Source of the DNA: Melastoma dodecandrum
Lineage: Eukaryota > Streptophyta > Magnoliopsida > Myrtales > Melastomataceae
Assembly (NCBI GenBank): GCA_029817715.1
Contig: JARUPY010000290.1
Coordinates: 3,038,001 to 3,102,000 of the forward strand
Reading direction: 5' to 3'
DNA: 64,000 nucleotides
Both the position numbers and the translations under genes were made by a program. Positions 11,902 through 23,085 of the stretch are shown piece by piece (position 1 is the stretch's first letter; every line of letters begins with the position of its first letter). The notes below the pieces were generated by a model. It was not told where the DNA came from and searched no databases. It saw only the letters and a program-made list of their open reading frames with translations.

Positions 11902-12787
11902 CCCCCGCCACTTCCCACAAGAGAAACCAAACTCCCCTCAGCTGAGTCGATCCAAACTCCAACTCATCCGACTTGGAAGATGTTGGGAGACAATCCCGTT
12001 GGGAGATTCGCTGTTGGGTTCCTCCCTGTTTCAGATTTGAACGTTAGCAATTAGATTCGCTCGGTAAAAAAAAAATAAAACACTTTCCGTTTAAATTGTA
12101 AAATGTGTCATAGTAAAGAAAGGAAAACTCGATATCCTTGTTCTTTTAAGACGAAAATGCCCTCCAGAGCGTTCCCAGTCGGCGTGGAAAATGACCCCAT
12201 TTGTCCCTAAAGGAACCGGGAAATTGCCGACCGAGCCCCATCTTCGGACGCGGTAGTCTAGCGCGCTTGTGAGAGGGAAAGACAATAGACGTGGATGAAT
12301 CGACGAAATTGCCCCCGAAGGAGACTTGCCGCTTGCTGGGTGAAGGGAAGAGGAAGATTCTCCTAACTCAAGTGAGTTAAACGACTGCATGATTTAAAGG
12401 CCAAACCAAATCGAATCTGGAAGTTGTAGTTCATCTAATCCATCGTTAGAAGATATGCAAATATAATCAAAATTAATGCAATAATTTAAATTAGAGTTAT
12501 GTCTGAAGATTTTTCATTTGTAGCAAAAAGTGACGCGTGGTTAATCATATGAACATCCCTTCAATATTTGTACATGATATAGAATGTCAGAAGAAGCTTC
12601 ATTCTGGGACTTTAGAGTCCAGCCTTTCCTCTTCGAATCCACCGCGATATATACAACACACCAAGATGATCTGAGCACCGAACCTACCTGCCGTCGGATC
12701 TTGAATGGAGCATTTGTTGTTGCTGGGATAACTGAATGGCCTTGAGGCCTAGCCCGGCCCTAAAACAAAACGAGCAGCCGGGGCAGG
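11902..12787. other. Katanin 5' flank and 3' flank of the next gene
   Basis: Contains the 5' UTR and promoter side of the katanin gene up to roughly 12.1-12.4 kb, then AT-rich spacer, then the 3' UTR of the small membrane protein gene (about 12.6-12.79 kb). An open minus-strand frame at 12091-12390 has no recognisable motif and is not called as a gene. Confidence 0.4.
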
Positions 12788-14510
12788 CTAGTGAGGAGGC
12801 CAAGGCATTCGTTCTGGCAGGCAAGGCACAGGAGCCCGGTAAGCGATGAAGGTGGGCACCTGGTCTCCCGGCATCAACACCGACACCCCGTTCGTGTAAA
12901 CCGTCATCTACATCAAAGAAACCGTGTTAAACTACCAATAGTCATCAACCTTTGAATGTCAAAGAGCCTTACAAGCACAAAGTTAGTACAAGGAAACAAG
13001 CTTCAAACTGCCAGTGCACCGCCAAACAGTCAGCATTAAGGTCAAGAATTCGACAGATCTTCCTTTACCACCAGCTAATTGGTATCAGTCCACTTATACT
13101 CGCAGATCATATGCCCATAAAGACGAAACATTTGTTAGCAACCACCACAAGGCTGCCAGTTCATGAACAACCGGATGAGATAGTATAAACCTGGGGTCGG
13201 ATTTTCCAAGGTATTGATTATTGTGCAGCTTTGCAAAACATCACTGGCTCACTCGTTACTTTCCTGTGGAGAAAATGTCCCTATCGCTTACCAATAACAT
13301 TGAAGACAGAGTTACAAAAAACACAAGTAGTGTGTCCACAAACATCGTCCATGTTTTGTACTTATTCAGACAATAAAACAACATCAATCGAATGGACAAA
13401 TCCTGGGGGCAGTTGGATTGGATCAACCCTGGAAACAATCAACCATGACCCACAAACAATAAAAATTAAAAGATGCCAGTAGTTTATTGTCACATAAAAG
13501 CACGCATCTCAACATCACTGTAGAGATACCATTTTCGGTGTCCAACCCCAGACCAAATTTCGTCAACATAATCTATCCAATACATTACATTACAAGAATC
13601 CCAGGTACAAAAAATCTCCATAGAGTTGATTAGTGTACCGGAATTTTTTTTTTTTTGGGGGGGGGGGGGGGGGGTGTTGTTTGATATTATCCTCAAGGAA
13701 TGCAGTAGTCTTCAGAATTGTTACTAAAGAAACAAACAAAAATTCGAAATCAGGGGAAAGAATTTGAGGGAAGCAGCTTTATGTCCGAGAAAAGCAAAAT
13801 GAAAATACTTTTGTTGTTTGTTGTTGCCCAAGAACACAGAATAAATAAATAAATCATCACAAGAATCCCACATCCCAAAAGGAAAATAAAAAGGAGGAGA
13901 AATTGGTCCAATCAAATTGACTCAAGAGTAAAAAGTAAAGCAAATCAAAATCAACAATTTCTATACAATTTTTACTTAAAAAAAAAAACATGCCATTCCC
14001 CACAGAAGAAAAAATAGGAACAAAGTGGAATTTTTTTTTAACATTAATTTTGGAGTAAATTCGGCACTGCAGGCAGAACCGATCAGACATGGTAATTAAT
14101 GACAGGAAAAATCTCAAAAAGCAGGTGCTTAAAAATGGTTAACGATGAGTGAACTCCGAGGGAGAAACTGTGAGTGAGTAGTAAAGGATGTAAAGAGAAA
14201 AGCTGACCTTTGGAGAAGGATAGCCGAGCTTCCCATTGAGCCCCACCACCCGGGCCTCGACGTCCCTGCCTCGGAGAACCCTCCCGGCCGCGGCTGCGGG
14301 GAACTCCGGGGAGGCGCTCCGGAGGAACCTCTCGAAGATGGCCATGACCAGGAACATGGAGATCAGGATGGCGGTGGCGACGAAGCCGAAAGAGACAGCA
14401 TTCACGGAGTTGTCGAAGTTCCGCCAGTGCTGCCGCTCTTGTGCAGGGGAGGGACGCTGTAAGCGGGGGAGGGGGTGGGGAGATCCGATGTCGGGGGCAG
14501 CAGCCTCCAT
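12788..14510 (-). CDS. Small single-pass membrane protein, two exons
   Basis: Exon 1 (14510-14208) and exon 2 (12907-12788) join through a canonical GT-AG intron of 1.3 kb. They give about 140 residues. Residues 1-30 are Pro/Ser-rich. A hydrophobic helix lies at about 38-58 (VSFGFVATAILISMFLVMAI), followed by FERFLR and a basic stretch, then LGYPSPK. Exon 2 encodes MTVYTNGVSVLMPGDQVPTF followed by IAYRAPVPCLPER. This matches a widespread, uncharacterised plant family whose signature is LMPGD-PTFIA-PAP-PCPPE at the C terminus. Both ends and both splice sites look intact, so this gene may be functional, unlike its neighbours. The intron contains a long poly-T/poly-G tract. The function of the family is not known to me. 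Confidence 0.8.
13643..13676. repeat. T-run followed by G-run in an intron
   Basis: A homopolymer run of about 12 T followed directly by about 20 G, inside the intron of the small membrane protein gene. Similar T/G or C/A homopolymer junctions occur at 16027-16050 and 22056-22084. Such tracts are length-unstable and prone to assembly or sequencing error. Confidence 0.8.
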
Positions 14511-14579
14511 TGAAGGTGGGTTCGAAACAGGGGAGGGAAGGAGGAAGGTGAGGTTTCTAAGAAGAGGAGGGGGATGAAG

Positions 14580-16200
14580 ATGATGACGTAAGGAAGAAGT
14601 CTGGCTGGGTGGGACAAAAGGAATCTCTGCTCCCTCTGGTTTTTATTAATTTGGGTTTCATACTATTTTAAAATTTTCATTAGAAAATAAATTTCCCCAA
14701 ATAATTAGTATGCATTTGTCTGTGCTTGTTTGTTTTATTTTCAAAAAGAAAAACTTAGTAATAATTTTAATCTCTACACCACTTAACAAAGTTCGCACTA
14801 CTACTACTAGTACTACTCATTTATTAGGGTATGAGTCTGAAATGGTATCAAAGTGTTGAATCATTTTAGGTAGGGGGTGTGACCTATACAATAATATGAT
14901 TAGAAGATCCCCAAATTATTCATACCCCCCAATAAATGAAAAAGAAATCGAATGGACTTTATACATAAATTAGTGTCTTAATAAGAAAAGAAAGAAAAAA
15001 AAAACCGACTTCATTAAAAGCCTCACATGGACCATGTCAGAGGCCCTTGTTGTTGTTGTTATTAAAATATTGTATTGTTGGTGGGGAGCTTCGATATGAT
15101 GTGTCCATCCATCCCCCTCACGTGCGGAAGAAAAGGAACATGACATCCATCCCCCTCACGTGCTCTTGTAACGGGGGAGCCTCTCGTCTCATTCCCACCA
15201 CTTCTTAATATTATATTTTACACGCGCGCGCGCGCACACAAAATTTAACGATCCAAAACATCACCGTTTGAGGTTACTAAAATTCACCTAATTTTACAAT
15301 ATGCATAAAAGCTGCATTAATTAATGGTCCAACAACGCTAACAAAAATGGAACTCTTCCAATCTTTCTTTTTCCGATTTCAAATTCATGGGAGTTGAAAA
15401 CGAAGGAGGGGTTTACCTCGTTGCCTAATGCTTTGATCATACCAAGGAACAACCGAATTGTGTCCAACCGAGAGACAGACAGAGATGGGGGGAAATGTTG
15501 AGGAAAAGAACGGACGAATATTTCGGGCTTAACGAGGCCCACATTCTCCTGGGTTTAAAATCAAATAGATCGGCCCTGTTTGTTTGTTGGGTTCCGCTTT
15601 CTACACCTCACGACGGGACATAAAGTTTGGATTTGAATAGGCAAAAAGCAAAGGCAAATCATGGATACTCGGCCTAACAAATAAATAGGATAACTTCTCA
15701 TCCTGACACATTATTTAAAAATTTTTGAATTAAGTCTTATTTCGATTTTACTTTTAAATTTGGTCTTATTCATAACGGCCGTTGTCCTAAGCTGATGTGT
15801 CTGTGACGGTTCTTTTGGTAGGCTTAGGTGATCTGAAGTGTCATTAAATATTTTTGGCAAAGTATTGATATTTGGCCTCAGAAATAGGTCAACTTCCCTT
15901 TTTGACATACTTTTTAAAATTTTTTAATTTGGCCTTCAATAATATAAAAAATTATTACGAAACTTTTTGTTTTGTCAAAAATTTAATTGTGCGGTTGATT
16001 TCTATGATTATTGCTCGAAAAGTTGTTTTTTTTTTTGGGGGGAGGGGGGGTAGGGGGCATCTTTTCTAGTGAGAATAATACCGGAGGGAAAGTGCTCCCC
16101 CCCTTCTCCCCTCTCTGCCCCTAAAGATATGTCCTGTTCTTAGATCCAATTTGTAATTTCGTTTTCAGACAAGGTGGAAGACAAAAGATAAAAAAATAAT
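14580..16200. other. Intergenic, AT-rich
   Basis: Promoter side of the minus-strand membrane protein gene, then AT-rich DNA. It holds short simple repeats (TTG near 15050; a CG/CA run near 15222-15238) and the duplicated G-box segment described separately. No coding sequence recognised. Confidence 0.4.
15107..15172. promoter_or_regulatory. Two direct repeats each ending in a G-box (CACGTG)
   Basis: The word CATCCATCCCCCTCACGTGC occurs near 15107 and again near 15146, about 39 bp apart. Each copy ends in the palindrome CACGTG, the core bound by plant bHLH and bZIP factors. They lie about 0.6 kb upstream of the start of the minus-strand membrane protein gene. A regulatory role is inferred from the motif only. 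Confidence 0.4.
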
Positions 16201-16202
16201 AT

Positions 16203-17090
16203 GAAGCGGCTAACGGTATGTGCTCGTAATTGTTACGTTGTTTACTAAAATCGTCTTTTTTTAGTAAACTTTCCTAAAAATCGACGTCTTTTAGTAAAAT
16301 CGTTAGTAAACTGTTGTTAAAATTTGGAAACCGTTACTAATTTTTTACTATTTGAGATTTCGAAAAGTTACTAATTCGCATTTAGTAAAGTTGCCCGGCA
16401 ATTTTCAGATTTTTTTAGTAACCGTTTACGAAAAATATCGTTGATTTCTACATTTTTTTAGTAACCGTTACTAAAATTTCATTGTTTAAGTTTAGTAAAC
16501 GGTTACTAAACTTTTTAATAAATTTGTCCTCCGATTTACTAAACATAATTTAGTAACTTTTCGAAAACTCAAAAAGTGAAAAATTAGTGACGGTTTCCAA
16601 ATTTTTTTAGTAAAATTTCTATTTTTAGTAATTTTCCCGGTTCGCCGTCGAACGATTTTAGTAATGCTTTACTAATTTTATAAGCGAAATTAGTAAATTA
16701 CTGTGTAACATAGTAAAATCGTTAGTAAATTACTAAAATCGTCATTTTTTTTCGTAATCGTTTACTATTTTTTTAGCGAAATGTGCTGAAAATTTAGTAA
16801 TCGATTACTAAACTTTTTAGTAATTTACTAAACAGAACAGTACATTCCGAACCTAAAACTGAACCTATTTTCAGTGTGAAATTACCATTTTACCCCTACG
16901 GTAAAATGAAATTACCATTTTACCACATGAGGGACAATAGTAAAAAATTAGTAAGGGTTTTCAAATTTTAACAACAATTTACTAACGAGTTTACTAAAAA
17001 AGTCGATTTTTAGTAAAGTTTAATAAAAAAAAGACGATTTTAGTAAACAATGTAATAATTACGTGCACGTACCGTTAGCTACTTTCTTGC
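16203..17090. mobile_element. Foldback element A (TTTAGTAA family), right arm deleted
   Basis: The left end GCGGCTAACGGTATGTGC is mirrored at the right end by GCACGTACCGTTAGC (about 17070-17084). The interior is dense in TTTAGTAA/TTACTAAA and GTTACTAA words on both strands. A central landmark (ATTACCATTTTACCCC near 16900) is shared with element B. The left arm is about 700 bp but the right arm only about 170 bp, so this looks like a deletion derivative of the palindromic form. No open reading frame of note. Clear target-site duplications were not found for this copy. Confidence 0.7.
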
Positions 17091-17212
17091 TGAGCTTACT
17101 AGGGGGTGTGGAGATGGTCTCTATATTACATAAAAGCCTTGTCCCGGAAAAGGAAAAGGATGGGTTTTTTAAGTCAGATGGCGATGGGTCGGTCATATAC
17201 CGCACCTTTTTG

Positions 17213-18661
17213 GGAAGCGGTTAACGGTACGTGCACGTAACCGTTACGTTGTTGACTAAAATCGATTTTTTTTTAGTAAAATTTACTAAAAATCGATGTT
17301 TTTTAGTAAAATCATTAGTAAATTACTAAAAAATATTAGTAATCCGTTACTAATTTTTCACTGTTTGACAATTAGGAAAGTTACTAAACTAGGTTTAGTA
17401 AATCTACGGAAAAATTTACTAAATTTTTTAGTAACCGATTACTAAAAATAACGGTGATTTAACAGTTTTTTTTAGTAATCGTTACTAAAATTTCACTGTT
17501 CAACTTTAGTAATCGGTTACTAAAAAGTTTAGTAATTTTTTTCGCTGATTTACTAAACCTAGTTTAGTAACTTTTCGAATGGTCAAACAGTGAAAAATTA
17601 GTAACGGTTACTAATTTTTTGTAGCAAAATTTGTAATACTAGTAATTTTCCAGGTAGGCCGTCCGGAGATTTTAGTAATGATTTACTAATTTTGTAACCG
17701 AAATTAGTAAATTACTGTTTGACATAATAAAGTTGTTAGTAAATTACTAATTTTTTTAATTTTTTTTCGTAATCATTTACTACTTTTTGAACAAAATTCA
17801 TTAATCAATTACTAAACTCTTTAGTAATTTTCGTAAATGAACAGTACATTCCTAACCTGAAACTGAACATGTTTTCAGTGTAAAATTACCATTTTACCCA
17901 TACTGTAAAACTATAAATAGATTCGGTTTTAGGTTCGAACTGAAAATTCGTAAACGATTTCGTAATTTATCGCAGGGGTAAAATGGTAATTTCACACTGA
18001 AAACAGGTCCAGTTTTAGGTTCGGAATGTATTGTTCAGTTTAGTAAATTACTAAAAAGTTTAGTAATCGATTACTGAATTTCGTTCAAAATGTAGTAAAC
18101 GATTACGAAAAAAAATTAAAAATTTAGTAATTTACTAACGGCTTTACTATGTTAAACAGTAATTTACTAATTTCGGTTACAAAATTAGTAAATTATTACT
18201 AAAATCTCCGAACGGCTTACCTGGAAAATTACTAGTATTACGGATTTTACTACAAAAAATTAGTAACCGTTACTAATTTTTCACTGTTTGACCATTCGAA
18301 AAGTTACTAAACTAGGTTTAGTAAATCGACGGAAAAAATTACTAAGCTTTTTAGTAACCGATTACTAAAGTTGAACAGTGAAATTTTAGTAACGATTACT
18401 AAAAAAAACTGTCAAACCACCGTTATTTTTAGTAATCGGTTACTAAAAGGTTTAGTAAATTTTTCCGAAGATTTACTAAACCTAGTTTAGTAACTTTCCG
18501 AATGGTCAAACAGTGAAAAATTAGTAACCAATTACTAATGTTTTTTAGTAATTTACTAATTATTTTACTAAAAAAATCAATTTTTAGTAAAGATTACTGA
18601 AATTTTGGTCGAATTTAGTAAACAACGTAACGGTTACATGCACGTACCGTTAGCCGCATCC
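17213..18661. mobile_element. Foldback element B (TTTAGTAA family), near-complete palindrome
   Basis: A 1.45-kb element whose two halves (about 17213-17905 and 17975-18661) are imperfect reverse complements, with a roughly 70-bp centre. The termini are GGAAGCGGTTAACGGTACGT and, inverted, the same with GGATGCGGCTAACGG. It is flanked by a perfect 10-bp direct repeat, CACCTTTTTG, at 17203-17212 and 18662-18671, which is a target-site duplication of 8-10 bp depending on where the end is set. Long terminal inverted repeats and a 9-10 bp duplication suggest a non-autonomous Mutator-like or foldback element. It encodes no protein. Transcribed, it would form a hairpin with arms of about 690 nt. Confidence 0.8.
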
Positions 18662-18829
18662 CACCTTTTTGTTCGGTTTTTTCTTTATTACTCCCCCAAC
18701 TCCTTAATCCAAAATAGATAAAGAGACAGAGAGAGTGGAATTAGTTGTCCGATGGGTACATGCGAGTTGAACCCCAACCCATTCTGAAGAGGTTTATTTT
18801 TACAAACTAACTGAATTAAGTATTTTCGG

Positions 18830-19145
18830 ACCCGCCAAACTTAATTTCGTACGCTGCAAAGCAAGAACAAAAGATTATAATATTTTTTTTACGAAATAGT
18901 TTCGTACTTGAGTATTATTTCGTATCTTGATCGTACTCACTTCGTATAATATAAAATTATTTCATACATGTTTTGTACTATACGAAATTATTTTGTATCC
19001 TGAAATGAAAACTCTTTAATACAATACGAAAATATTTCGTACCTAGTTCATATTTATTTCGTATAGTACAAAAAGTAATATTTCATTCATACTTTATATA
19101 CTTCATATAATATAAAATTATTTCATACTTCGATATAAAATAACT
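18830..19145. repeat. TACGAAAT/ATTTCGTA word cluster
   Basis: Roughly 300 bp in which TTTCGTA, TACGAAA and close variants recur at least ten times on both strands, in otherwise AT-rich DNA. The style resembles the neighbouring foldback elements but the word is different. No clear terminal repeats were identified. It may be the remnant of another palindromic element. Confidence 0.5.
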
Positions 19146-20232
19146 GCATAACTCGATGAAAATTTCATGCCACGCGAAAGCTTTCTTTAGGAGAAGTTTA
19201 GCCGCTTTCATGAATTTGTTTTGGGGTTTGGGGGGTGTTCACATGGAGGAGTACGTATTCTTCCATAGAAATTTAATGTCACCTTACCTTTACACCATTA
19301 CCACCCTACTCTCCCCCTTAAGAGGCTTTGAATGCAAGATTTGAGAATTTGAGCATCCCGAGGTTTAACAGCTCAAGCACATATTGGGTTTTACTGTCTT
19401 TACAAACACACCCACCAAGCACAATCCCCCCTTTCTCCCATTCTCTGTCCCTCCCGGCAGCTCGATAAAAAAGACTCCACCTTCTTCATTCTCGTCCACT
19501 GCTGTGGGTGGAGTCGTCGAAGGAAGGAAAAAGGTTGGAGATTTTGAGGAATGGGTTCGGTGGAGTGGGGAAATGGGTACCAAAGGGATAGTCCCCGGGG
19601 GCTTTTCTGGAGGAGGATGAGGGAGGCGATGAGTGGAGTCGCCGGTTGCAAGGACTTCGCCGTTGTCGAGAAGATGATGATGAGGAGGAAGAAGAAGAAG
19701 AAGAAGACGAAGCAGGCGCCCCAGCGCCAGAGGCGGTTGAGCAAGTTCCAGTGTGATCCCTGGAGTTACGCGTTGAACTTCGACGAGGGTAGCGATGGGA
19801 ATTTCTTGGGGATGTTGTGAAGCCACGGGGGTGAGGGTGCGAGTGACGTGGTTTTGGTTTATGTTCTCTGGGTTCGGACCAAGTGATGTAATACGAGAGG
19901 GAGGGGGAGTCTGCCATTTTTCTTTCTTTGAGGCCAAAAGGGGGGAAGATCACATGTAGGTTTGACGATTGTATGAATTCACCTGGAGGTGATGTCTTCA
20001 CTTCTTTTTCTTGTGTATATATTTTAATCATCCATCCATCCATCCATATCTTTGCGCCGTCTCCCCAAAGCCTCTTTTTTTAACTTCTTCTCATTGAAAG
20101 AATTTGCTTTCCAAAAGATTTAAGAATTTCCCAGACGAGGAAGAGAAAATTGTACATGCAGGAAAACCAACCCCCCCCCCCATCGATGTTTACATGAACC
20201 CCCAGGCCCGACCGGTCAGCTGGCTCAAACCT
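19146..20232. other. Low-complexity open region, no gene called
   Basis: Several long overlapping open frames run on the minus strand between 19365 and 20043 (up to about 190 codons), with a TTC/TCT/CTC-rich tract near 19680-19705 that reads as poly-Ser, poly-Leu or poly-Phe depending on frame. None shows a recognised domain. The frame that would give a signal-peptide-like Phe/Leu run has no ATG. The region also holds a CATC repeat near 20028-20046. It may contain a short secreted-peptide gene, but I cannot support one. Confidence 0.3.
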
Positions 20233-22224
20233 CTAGGCGACGGGGTCTTCCAGCTTGGCGGGGTAAACAGCTTTCTCGTCAAGCTGGCCTTGAGCCCAGA
20301 TTAACATCTTCAGCAAGCAGGGAAGCTTTGGGTCTGCAAAGAGTAGTGGTCAGTAGCTTTAGGATAAAAGATTTAAGTAATCTATTCGAGCCACATTAAA
20401 TGAGGCAAGGAGGGAGATGTCCCCCCCATTCACAGCAAAGGCAAAGAGACAGTCAGACCAGTGAAGGGAAATTTAAAGAAGTGTCATGCCTTACATATAC
20501 CAAACCAGCATATGGGTCCAGCTGATATAGGGAACAAGTCAATGCGTGCTCAGAGGGGGTAAGGACAAAATAAAAGCGAAAAAGTAAAGAGTCAGATAAG
20601 CATACGGCTGTGATGGATGGGGGCCATATGCATCAGCTAACCTTTTTCGTGACTTTGGCTTGTAAGTATGGCTGCATTGACCTCGCTGGCTGTCTTCAGA
20701 CGTTGGGACATCTCTAGAAGCTCGCCAACCGGACAGTTGGAGACGTCTTCAAAGGCTAGAAGTGCAACGGTCCTCTCCAGCTCTTCCAAGAAGCTTTGCT
20801 GCGCGGGTAGTGGATTTTGAATGACGGATAAACGCTTACGTTCTCCTTTTCGGAGAAACTTTCAATACCGGTGAAGAAGTGGATAGATCGGATAAAGGGG
20901 TGACAGTGGCCTGGCTTACATTGTCTTCTCCCATGGGAGCAAGCTCTTCTTGAGCAAACTCCAGAGCCTCCTCCACTTTTCCGTCCCGAATGAGCTCTAT
21001 CAGTCTTTGCTGTTGAAGATGGAAAAACAACTGTGGATATGTGTCCAAGATCTGCAATAGGGAAAGTTTAGACCATCAAGACCCGGTATATCATTTGACC
21101 TTAATACCAGCAATGAAGGATAAACGCACTAAAAGAGAAGGACTAATACAAAGCATGATATATTTCCAACACATGTTCACCAGAGACAAAAAAAGCCCAA
21201 AAAATCCAACCTTATCTCAGGATTTAAGTCATTAACTTTGTCAATGGCATCCTCGACGTTCCCACACTGCACCGCCTTCTTCACAGCCATCGATCGCTGA
21301 TAGTTGCAAGATCAATGTCTGCTAAGCATCAATAAGGACAAACGTACCATGACAGCATTCATGCTGATCCAAATGCAATGGAAAACTAGGTATTTCTCAA
21401 TGCGAGCTAATTGAAAACTGTATGGAGATCCAAAACAATGAATGCAATAGTGGAGTAAACAAAGTCACTGAAGTGATGTTGGATCAATCCACGCTATTAT
21501 AACATGCCCAAATAAAGCACTAAAAACAAAAATTCAGACTATAACTTTCATAGTACAAAAACAAAGAAGGATAAGTGGAAAAAGAATGTAAAAGGACGGA
21601 GAAGGATACGTTCAGTTCCTGACTCCATCCGAAATTTCTCGGCTGCCTCCACATAGCCCTCAGTAACAAAAAAGTTCATAACAAGTTTATTCATGTCTTC
21701 TTTCCTACTCTTCACATCGTTAATCTTCTTTTCCCATTCTTTCCTTGTGATTACCGTCTTCGATAATGCCTGAAAGGAACCAATTTCCACACCATAAGTT
21801 TTTGCAGATACATTGAATCTATATATGTGTTTGTGTTCCAAAACAACATTTAGTTCAGCATAAGGTTCACCTGTATCACAATTGAAAGCCAGGCTGAATA
21901 CCATAGCATCAACATCTCTTCGACTGTAATTTCATTTCTCAATAGACACACGCATAAGGTTATGGCTGAACTAAATCCGACAACCTGATCAATCGAGATA
22001 TGAACATTTTCGAAAGTGTCTGTTTTCTTTTACTAAGAAAAAACCAGCATTGTCCCCCCCCCCCCCCCCCCCCAAAAAAAAAAAAGAAAAACAAAGAAAC
22101 TCCGGTATGCCTGGACGGACTCGCAACCTCAAATTACTCTGTGAATCGCAGACCCCCATTGATGCGACAAGAACAGCACAGAAAACTGGAATTTTGCTAC
22201 ATCAGGAAGGTTAGCTTATACCAT
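20233..22224 (-). pseudogene. GID8: GID8-like LisH/CTLH/CRA protein, disabled copy
   Basis: Family role: scaffold subunit of the CTLH/GID E3 ubiquitin ligase. Six exons on the minus strand: 22224-22222 (the ATG alone), 21769-21610 (ALSKTVITRKEWEKKI, LisH motif NKLVMNFFVTEGYVEAAEKF), 21321-21216 (DIDLATISDR, MAVKKAVQCGNVEDA), 21051-20920 ([20 protein letters not shown]), 20798-20642 (SFLEELERTVALLAFEDVSN) and 20333-20233 (LLKMLIWAQGQLDEKAVYP, stop TAG). Lesions: one base is missing between ISDR and MAVKK (about 21290), shifting the frame. The donor after exon 3 is ATAAGG instead of GTAAGG (21215-21214). The C terminus has an in-frame loss of about eight residues before KLEDP. Other splice sites are canonical. 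Internal initiation at MAVKK could bypass the frameshift but would drop LisH and still meet the bad donor. Confidence 0.85.
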
Positions 22225-23085
22225 GGCTGAGATCTCTGCGTGTAGAGATGAACCACCCAAACAGTGACGTCAGCACGGCCGCACTCCCATTTCCCGTCCA
22301 ACTAAACTTCACTTCAGCAGCAACACAGTCATCGTGACAAAAAAAAAACGTCAAAACCACCTCCACCATAACAACGGCATGCAACGACATTCAAAGCCAC
22401 TCGATCAATCCCGCACGTAACCATTTTTTGACGAATCAAAAACCAAATTCCCAACCACAAATCAGCTCAACTCAAACACCCCTACAGCCCGGGGAAGAGG
22501 TGAGGAACTCACTGAAGGCTCGCCTCAGGTCGCGAGCGTCGTCTGCAAGAACAGATCGTCCCGCGAGGAATCCTGACGATCTGCTCCGTCGTCGTCGGTG
22601 TCGTCTCCCCTTCCTCTCTTTCACCCGGTCGACGGCGCGACGTCGATACGGTTTTTACTTAGCTGTAGTTCTGGATATCTGGGTTACCTTCCGGTTTCCT
22701 GTTGTCCGGGCTTTTGCGCTCGGCCCGATGGAAATTTGCCGCTATCGACCCAGTTGCATATCAACCTTTCGGCCCATTATAAGTACGGCCCAATTTGACT
22801 TAGATAAGGCCCACCGCCTTTGTTGCAGATTCTTGCTTTGTCATCTGCCTCGTTAGGCTATCGAGTAGTCACTTTTTAACAATATCCACTTCTTCGCCAT
22901 TCTCTCATCCTAATTCTGCTGCCGCATCTCCTTCACTGACCCAAAAAAAGGTCTTGTGCAGCTGGAGCAATAAATTTAGGAACTTCTATTTTTGTTTGTT
23001 AGACTTCTCAAGATGATGCCATTCTGCGGAGCAGAAGCTCGCTTCCTTAACTCTTTTACTTCAGCCTCCTCCTCCGGTTTCAGTC

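Noticed and set aside
19365..20043. Overlapping 190- and 185-codon minus-strand frames with poly-Leu/poly-Ser
   Set aside because: Three frames are open together over a TTC/CTC tract, which signals low complexity. I looked for CLE, IDA or TDIF peptide motifs and found none.
22428..22856. 142-codon plus-strand frame
   Set aside because: Lies antisense over the 5' UTR and promoter of the GID8-like gene and has no recognisable motif.
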